Source of the DNA: Lachnoclostridium sp. UBA1308 | GTDB lineage: Bacteria > Bacillota > Clostridia > Lachnospirales > Lachnospiraceae | Assembly: GCA_002307215.1 (NCBI GenBank) | Contig: DBTU01000031.1 | Span: forward strand, 1 to 54,959 | Length of the DNA: 54,959 nt | Direction of reading: 5' to 3' | Shown: positions 50,562 through 54,959 of the stretch, one piece after another | Layout of the letters: each line of letters begins with the position of its first letter | Position numbering within the stretch: the first letter of the stretch is position 1 | The notes under the pieces: generated by a model | What the model was told of the DNA's origin: nothing | What the model saw: the letters and a program-made list of their open reading frames with translations, nothing else | Databases searched by the model: none | Program-made: the position numbers and the translations under genes

Positions 50562-52523
50562 ATGAAGATAACAACTGCGGAGTGTGCCGGATTTTGTTTC
50601 GGTGTACAAAGGGCTGTTGATGTAGTCAATAAAGAGGTTGAAACCGGTAATAAGGTCTATACCTACGGACCGATTATCCATAATGAAGAGGTTGTTGCAA
50701 ATTTTAACAAAATGGGTGTAACAGTGATTGAGAATCCGGAAGAATTAAATATGCTACCGGCGGGAACAATAATTATTAGTTCCCATGGAGTATCAGAAAC
50801 AATTCAAAACCAGCTTTCTTCCTATGGTCATAAAATCGTAGATGCAACCTGTCCATATGTGAAAAAAATTCATAAAGAAGTTCAGGATAAGAGTATAGAT
50901 GGATATCATATAATTATCCTGGGCAACAGATTTCATCCTGAGATTGTAGGAATCATCGGTTGGTGTCGTGATCAGGAAGACTCATCAAAACCCTGTAATT
51001 ATACAGTGATTGAAAATGAGTTGCAAGCAGATGACTTCCATCTGCCTATGGACCTGAAGCTGTGCATCGTAGCTCAGACGACATTTAATTACAAGAAATT
51101 TCAAGAATTAGTTGAAATTATAGCAAAAAAGGGTTATGATATAATTGTTTTAAATACGATTTGCAACGCTACACAAGAGCGGCAAACCGAGGCCTATCAA
51201 CTATCCAGTCAGTCCGATGCGATGATTGTGATAGGAGGAAAACATAGTTCGAATACAAGAAAGTTATATGAAATTTGTAAAAATGAATGTGAAAATACTT
51301 ACTATATACAGAAACTTGATGACCTGGATTTAAGTCTTTTTAAATCTTTTTCGAACGTAGGTATTACAGCAGGGGCTTCGACCCCAAATAATATTATCAA
51401 GGAGGTTCATACCGTTATGTCAGAAAAGAGTTTTGAACAATTATTGGAAGAAGAGAAAGTAGTGAAAATAAACAACGGTGATGTTGTAGAAGGAATTGTC
51501 TTGGGTGTTAAAGATGACGAAATCATCTTAAATATAGGCTATAAGTCGGAAGGTATCATTACAAGAAACGAATATACCAATACACCCAATCTCGATTTAA
51601 GAACTGTTGTTAGTATCGGAGAAGTAATGCAGGCTAAAATCCTTAAGGTAAATGACGGAGAAGGACAAGTATCCTTAACCTATAAGAGACTTGCTGCTGA
51701 AAAGGGTAACAAGAGACTCGAGGAAGCATTTGAAAATCACGAGGTTCTGACTGCTAAGGTAGCTGCTGTATTAAATGGCGGCTTAAGTGTTATTATTGAC
51801 GAAGCAAGAGTATTTATTCCTGCAAGCTTAATTTCTGATGCATATGAAAAAGATCTTGCAAAATATGCAGGCGAAACAATTGATTTTATTGTAACTGAAT
51901 TTAATCCTAAGAAGAGAAGAATTATCGGTGACCGTAAGCAACTGATTATGGCAAAGAAGGAAACATTGAAAAAGGCATTATTTGAAAAGATTGCTGTCGG
52001 TGCAACTGTTGAAGGTAAGGTAAAGAATATTACAGATTTTGGTGCATTTATCGATCTTGGCGGTGCTGACGGACTTCTTCATATTTCTGAGATGTCCTGG
52101 GGAAGAGTAGAAAATCCTAAGAAGGTATTCAAGGTTGGTGAAACTGTGAAAGCATTCGTTAAGGATATTCAGGGTGAGAAGATAGCACTCAGCTTAAAAT
52201 TTGAGGGAGCAAATCCTTGGATTAATGCAGAGTCTAAATTTGCAGTTGGCAATGTGGTTGTTGGTACAGTAGCCAGAATGACAGACTTTGGTGCATTTGT
52301 TGAGCTGGAGCCGGGAATTGATGCACTGCTTCATGTTTCACAGATTTCCAGAGATCACGTGGAGAAGCCTGCTGATGTTTTAAAAATCAGTCAGGAGATA
52401 ACGGCTAAGGTAGTTGAATTCAATAAAGATGAGAAGAAGATTAGCTTAAGTGTTAAGGCTCTTGAAGCACCGATTGAGACAGAGAATCCGGCTGAAGCTG
52501 AAGTCGAGACCATGGTTGAATAA
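50562..52523 (+). CDS. ispH-rpsA: Fusion of 4-hydroxy-3-methylbut-2-enyl diphosphate reductase and ribosomal protein S1
   Basis: A 653-residue two-part protein. Residues 1 to about 285 are IspH, the last enzyme of the MEP isoprenoid pathway, with cluster cysteines in AECAGFCFG, DATCPYVK and NTICNAT. Residues about 305-640 are four S1 RNA-binding domains, the last two with the canonical GAFIDLGGADGLLHISEMSW and GAFVELEPGIDALLHVSQIS forms. Such fusions are known from Clostridia, where S1 has fewer domains than in E. coli. The tail is acidic. ATG 50562 follows TGGAGATTATT; ATG 50550 overlaps it. Confidence 0.95.
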   Translation: MKITTAECAGFCFGVQRAVDVVNKEVETGNKVYTYGPIIHNEEVVANFNKMGVTVIENPEELNMLPAGTIIISSHGVSETIQNQLSSYGHKIVDATCPYVKKIHKEVQDKSIDGYHIIILGNRFHPEIVGIIGWCRDQEDSSKPCNYTVIENELQADDFHLPMDLKLCIVAQTTFNYKKFQELVEIIAKKGYDIIVLNTICNATQERQTEAYQLSSQSDAMIVIGGKHSSNTRKLYEICKNECENTYYIQKLDDLDLSLFKSFSNVGITAGASTPNNIIKEVHTVMSEKSFEQLLEEEKVVKINNGDVVEGIVLGVKDDEIILNIGYKSEGIITRNEYTNTPNLDLRTVVSIGEVMQAKILKVNDGEGQVSLTYKRLAAEKGNKRLEEAFENHEVLTAKVAAVLNGGLSVIIDEARVFIPASLISDAYEKDLAKYAGETIDFIVTEFNPKKRRIIGDRKQLIMAKKETLKKALFEKIAVGATVEGKVKNITDFGAFIDLGGADGLLHISEMSWGRVENPKKVFKVGETVKAFVKDIQGEKIALSLKFEGANPWINAESKFAVGNVVVGTVARMTDFGAFVELEPGIDALLHVSQISRDHVEKPADVLKISQEITAKVVEFNKDEKKISLSVKALEAPIETENPAEAEVETMVE

Positions 52524-52551
52524 ATGTTTCCTATGATAAAGGAGAAATCAT

Positions 52552-53331
52552 TTGCTAGGTACCTATGAGGCTTTTAAACAATCCATTTATGATATGACAA
52601 AGATTGACCTGAATTCTTATAAAGAACGCCAGATGAAACGGCGCATCGAGGCTTTGATATCAAAGCATAACATTACATCCTATCAGGATTACATTGTTAA
52701 GCTCAAAAACGATAAAGTGATATTTGATGAATTTATTAATTACATTACAATCAATGTTTCGGAATTTTTTCGGAATCCGGAACAGTGGGCTCTTTTGGAA
52801 AAAGAGGTATTTCCTTATCTGATGGAGCGGTTTGGTAAGGATATAAAAATTTGGAGCGCCGCATGCTCGACAGGTGATGAACCGTACTCTCTTGCCATGT
52901 TGTTATCTAAATTCCTTCCACTGAACAAAATCAAGATTATTGCTACAGATATAGACAGAACAGTAATGGATAAAGCTAAAATCGGATTATATAGTGATAA
53001 AAGTCTAAAGGATTTGCCGGAGGATTTTCTTAAGAAATATTTTAATAAGATTAATGACAGAACCTATCAGATTTCCGATCAGATTAAAGCTTGTGTAGAA
53101 TTTAAACAGCATGATTTGCTGAAGGATGTATATCCTTCTAATTGTGATTTGATTGTCTGCCGAAATGTACTGATTTATTTTACAGATGAAGCCAAGAATA
53201 AGATTTATCAGGATTTTAATAAAGCGCTGAAAAAGGATGCTCTACTGTTTGTAGGAAGTACCGAGCAGATCATTCAGTCGCAGCAAATTGGATTTTTGAA
53301 TTTTAAATCATTCTTTTATAAAAAGGCATAA
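52552..53331 (+). CDS. cheR: CheR-type protein-glutamate O-methyltransferase
   Basis: A 259-residue methyltransferase that methylates glutamates of chemoreceptors using S-adenosylmethionine. The N-terminal helical domain has QMKRRIEALI near 26. The catalytic part has NVSEFFRNPEQW near 68, the SAM loop WSAACSTGDEPYSLAML near 100, the acidic ATDIDRTVMDKA near 131, and CRNVLIYFT near 203. The start is TTG at 52552 after AAGGAGAAATCA. It is 28 bp after ispH-rpsA, away from other chemotaxis genes. The chemoreceptor at 5773 is a possible substrate. Confidence 0.92.
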   Translation: MLGTYEAFKQSIYDMTKIDLNSYKERQMKRRIEALISKHNITSYQDYIVKLKNDKVIFDEFINYITINVSEFFRNPEQWALLEKEVFPYLMERFGKDIKIWSAACSTGDEPYSLAMLLSKFLPLNKIKIIATDIDRTVMDKAKIGLYSDKSLKDLPEDFLKKYFNKINDRTYQISDQIKACVEFKQHDLLKDVYPSNCDLIVCRNVLIYFTDEAKNKIYQDFNKALKKDALLFVGSTEQIIQSQQIGFLNFKSFFYKKA

Positions 53332-53367
53332 TGATAGGTCTTAAATTCAAGGGTTTTCAGATAATAT

Positions 53368-53406
53368 AAGGTGCTGTTGAAAGTGTCAATTCAACAGCAC
53401 CTTTTC
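53368..53406 (+). terminator. Terminator after cheR
   Basis: Perfect 14-bp stem AAGGTGCTGTTGAA / TTCAACAGCACCTT with an 8-base loop and TTTT. Confidence 0.92.
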
Positions 53407-53431
53407 TGTCATGATATTTTCAAAAATGTGG

Positions 53432-53460
53432 TTGATTTTTAGAATAATATCGAGTATATT
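53432..53460 (+). promoter_or_regulatory. Promoter of plsX-acpP with flanking inverted repeat
   Basis: TTGATT, a 17-base spacer and TATATT. The inverted arms TCGAGTATA (53450-53458, overlapping the -10 box) and TATACTCGA (53497-53505) span the likely start site. This could be a two-site operator. It does not look like the Bacillus FapR site. Confidence 0.55.
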
Positions 53461-53584
53461 GTTTAATAGATTGGCGTATGGCTTTATTATGATTTCTATA
53501 CTCGAGTGATACGGATAATTATATTTTTAACGAAGCTTACATAGTTATGGATATCGGACTGATTAAGTGTGAACGGAGAGATAT

Positions 53585-54595
53585 ATGCAGAAGACTATTA
53601 CAGTTGCAGTTGATGCCATGGGTGGAGATAATGCGCCTTCTGAGATTGTTAAAGGAGCGGTACTTGCGGTTTCAGAAGCCAAAGATTTAAAAATTATTAT
53701 AACCGGTGATGAAGTTGTCATCGGGAAAGAACTTAATGAGTATAATTATGACAAGAAGCGTATTGATATCGTACATGCACCCGAAGTGATTACGAACTGT
53801 GAATCACCTGTTCTGGCAATCCGCAGGAAGAAGAACTCCTCCATTGTAATGGCACTTAATATGGTTAAGAACGGTGAAGCAGATGCTTTTGTTTCGGCAG
53901 GTAGTACCGGAGCTGTACTTGCCGGGGGACAGCTGATTGTAGGCAGGATTGAGGGAGTAGAACGTCCACCACTAGCACCGTTACTTCCAACTATGAAGGG
54001 TGTTTCCTTATTAGTTGACTGTGGAGCTAATGTCGATGCAAGACCTTCTCACTTGGTTCAATTTGCGAGAATGGGATCCATTTATATGGAAAATGTCATT
54101 GGAATAAAGAATCCGAGAGTTGCAATTGTGAATATCGGAGCGGAAGAAGAAAAAGGCAATTTGCTGGTAAAGGAGACCTTTCCATTACTGAAAAGCTGTA
54201 CAGATATTAATTTTATCGGAAGTATTGAGGCCAGAGAAATCCCATATGGCGGAGCAGATGTAATCGTATGTGAGGCTTTTGTCGGAAATGTTATTCTTAA
54301 GCTTTATGAAGGTCTGGGATCAGCTTTGATTGGTAAGATAAAAACCGGTCTAATGAGTACAACAAGAAGTAAAATAGGAGCTTTGCTTTGCAAACCGGCA
54401 TTAAAAGAAACATTGAAGGATTTTGATGCTTCCCAATATGGCGGCGCCCCATTACTTGGTTTAAAGGGTCTTGTGGTAAAGACACATGGTAGTTCAAAAA
54501 GTATTGAGATAAAGAATTCTATTCTCCAGTGTGTGACATTTACAAGACAACAAATAAATGATAAAATCAAAATCAATTTAAGCAATAATGAATAA
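53585..54595 (+). CDS. plsX: Phosphate acyltransferase PlsX
   Basis: A 336-residue soluble enzyme that converts acyl-ACP and phosphate to acyl-phosphate, the donor for PlsY in phospholipid synthesis. The start VAVDAMGGDNAPSEIVKGA, the middle FVSAGSTGAVLAGG near 99 and VDCGANVDARP near 145 are family signatures, as is GGAPLLGLKGLVVKTHGSS near the end. acpP follows by 21 bp, matching its acyl-ACP substrate and the usual plsX-acpP pairing. Confidence 0.95.
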   Translation: MQKTITVAVDAMGGDNAPSEIVKGAVLAVSEAKDLKIIITGDEVVIGKELNEYNYDKKRIDIVHAPEVITNCESPVLAIRRKKNSSIVMALNMVKNGEADAFVSAGSTGAVLAGGQLIVGRIEGVERPPLAPLLPTMKGVSLLVDCGANVDARPSHLVQFARMGSIYMENVIGIKNPRVAIVNIGAEEEKGNLLVKETFPLLKSCTDINFIGSIEAREIPYGGADVIVCEAFVGNVILKLYEGLGSALIGKIKTGLMSTTRSKIGALLCKPALKETLKDFDASQYGGAPLLGLKGLVVKTHGSSKSIEIKNSILQCVTFTRQQINDKIKINLSNNE

Positions 54596-54616
54596 TGAAA
54601 AGAAGGGTGAATGGTT

Positions 54617-54850
54617 ATGGAATTTGAGAAGTTACAGAAAATCATCAGTGAAGTTTTAAATGTAGGCGAAGACGAGATTACAATGGAAACAACCTTTGTG
54701 GACGATTTGGGAGCTGATTCATTAGATGTATTCCAGATTATTATGGGTATTGAAGAGGAATTTGATATTGAAATTGCAAATGAGGATGCCGAGAATATCA
54801 TTACGGTTGCAGATGCAATCGAACAGATAAAGAATGCATCAAATAACTAG
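54617..54850 (+). CDS. acpP: Acyl carrier protein
   Basis: A 77-residue acidic four-helix protein. The 4'-phosphopantetheine attachment Ser is in DDLGADSLDVFQIIMGIEEEF near residue 35. The ATG at 54617 lies 10 bases after AAGG; ATG 54611 is possible and adds two residues. It follows plsX and is followed by a third copy of the MITE-like element. In many Firmicutes rnc and smc come next, but the window ends. Confidence 0.95.
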   Translation: MEFEKLQKIISEVLNVGEDEITMETTFVDDLGADSLDVFQIIMGIEEEFDIEIANEDAENIITVADAIEQIKNASNN

Positions 54851-54855
54851 ATTCG

Positions 54856-54959
54856 TTACAGTTCAGCCTAGCAAGGATAGTGACAAGACTGGGAAAGAAA
54901 TGTTTCCATATAGGAGTCGTTTTCGCTAAATTGCATTACGTAGTTCGTATGCAAATACT
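54856..54959 (+). repeat. MITE-like foldback element, copy C (cut by window end)
   Basis: Starts with TTACAGTTCAGCCT and matches copy A through TTTCCATATAGGAG and the GTTCGTATGCAAATACT block. Orientation is the same as copy A. The right terminal repeat lies beyond the window. Confidence 0.8.

Overview
The window reads as the chromosome of a low-GC, spore-forming, Gram-positive anaerobe of the Clostridia, most like the Lachnospiraceae. The evidence is spoIIM, a GerM-like lipoprotein, CotH, two DacF-type D,D-carboxypeptidases, a class B sortase, an IspH-ribosomal protein S1 fusion, and strong GGAGG ribosome binding sites. This placement is inference from gene content; I see no rRNA, tRNA or CRISPR array.

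Layout. (1) 1-12 kb is a sporulation/cell-wall neighbourhood whose backbone (nudF, spoIIM, xerD-like, pdp, dacF) recalls the nudF-spoIIM-ripX-drm-pupG-dacF order of Bacillus. Here it is interrupted by cotH, a DAHP synthase, a chemoreceptor and repeats. The XerD-like protein has lost several catalytic residues. (2) 12-18 kb carries a metallophosphoesterase, scpA-scpB, a YgjP-like metalloprotease and an 880-residue fusion of a Tet(M)-like translation GTPase with a Rae1/YacP ribonuclease domain. (3) 18-21.5 kb is an accessory patch: a repeat-containing secreted protein, an IS1182-type transposase remnant, a secreted protein broken at two homopolymers, and an orphan lipoprotein. (4) 21.7-30.7 kb is a polyamine cluster with both the S-adenosylmethionine route (speD, an Orn/Lys/Arg decarboxylase, speE) and the aspartate-semialdehyde route (carboxy(nor)spermidine dehydrogenase, nspC). 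An SGNH esterase sits inside it, and a nicotinamidase-like hydrolase lies downstream.

(5) 30.6-35.2 kb holds sortase B, a Gly/Asp/Gln-rich membrane protein of cytochrome-b-like design, a second DacF and a small membrane protein. (6) 35.4-42.5 kb holds an aconitase-family hydratase, a HAD protein, two GNAT acetyltransferases and a MATE transporter. (7) 42.7-54.9 kb is housekeeping: folD, rimO, pgsA, cinA, a GerMN lipoprotein, a BaiN/HI0933-like flavoprotein, cmk, ispH-rpsA, cheR, plsX and acpP.

Between the genes there are at least four families of foldback repeats. These are a 164-217 bp MITE-like element (three copies), a 256 bp foldback with an ATAAAT duplication, a 42-bp EcoRI-site palindrome (three copies), and a short GTTTGTGCC/GGCACAAAC leader repeat. 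The last lies just ahead of several starts and carries a ribosome-binding-site-like tail. The strongest candidates for new biology are the GTPase-Rae1 fusion, the degenerate XerD, the leader repeat family, and the small terminator-capped transcription unit ahead of the chemoreceptor.
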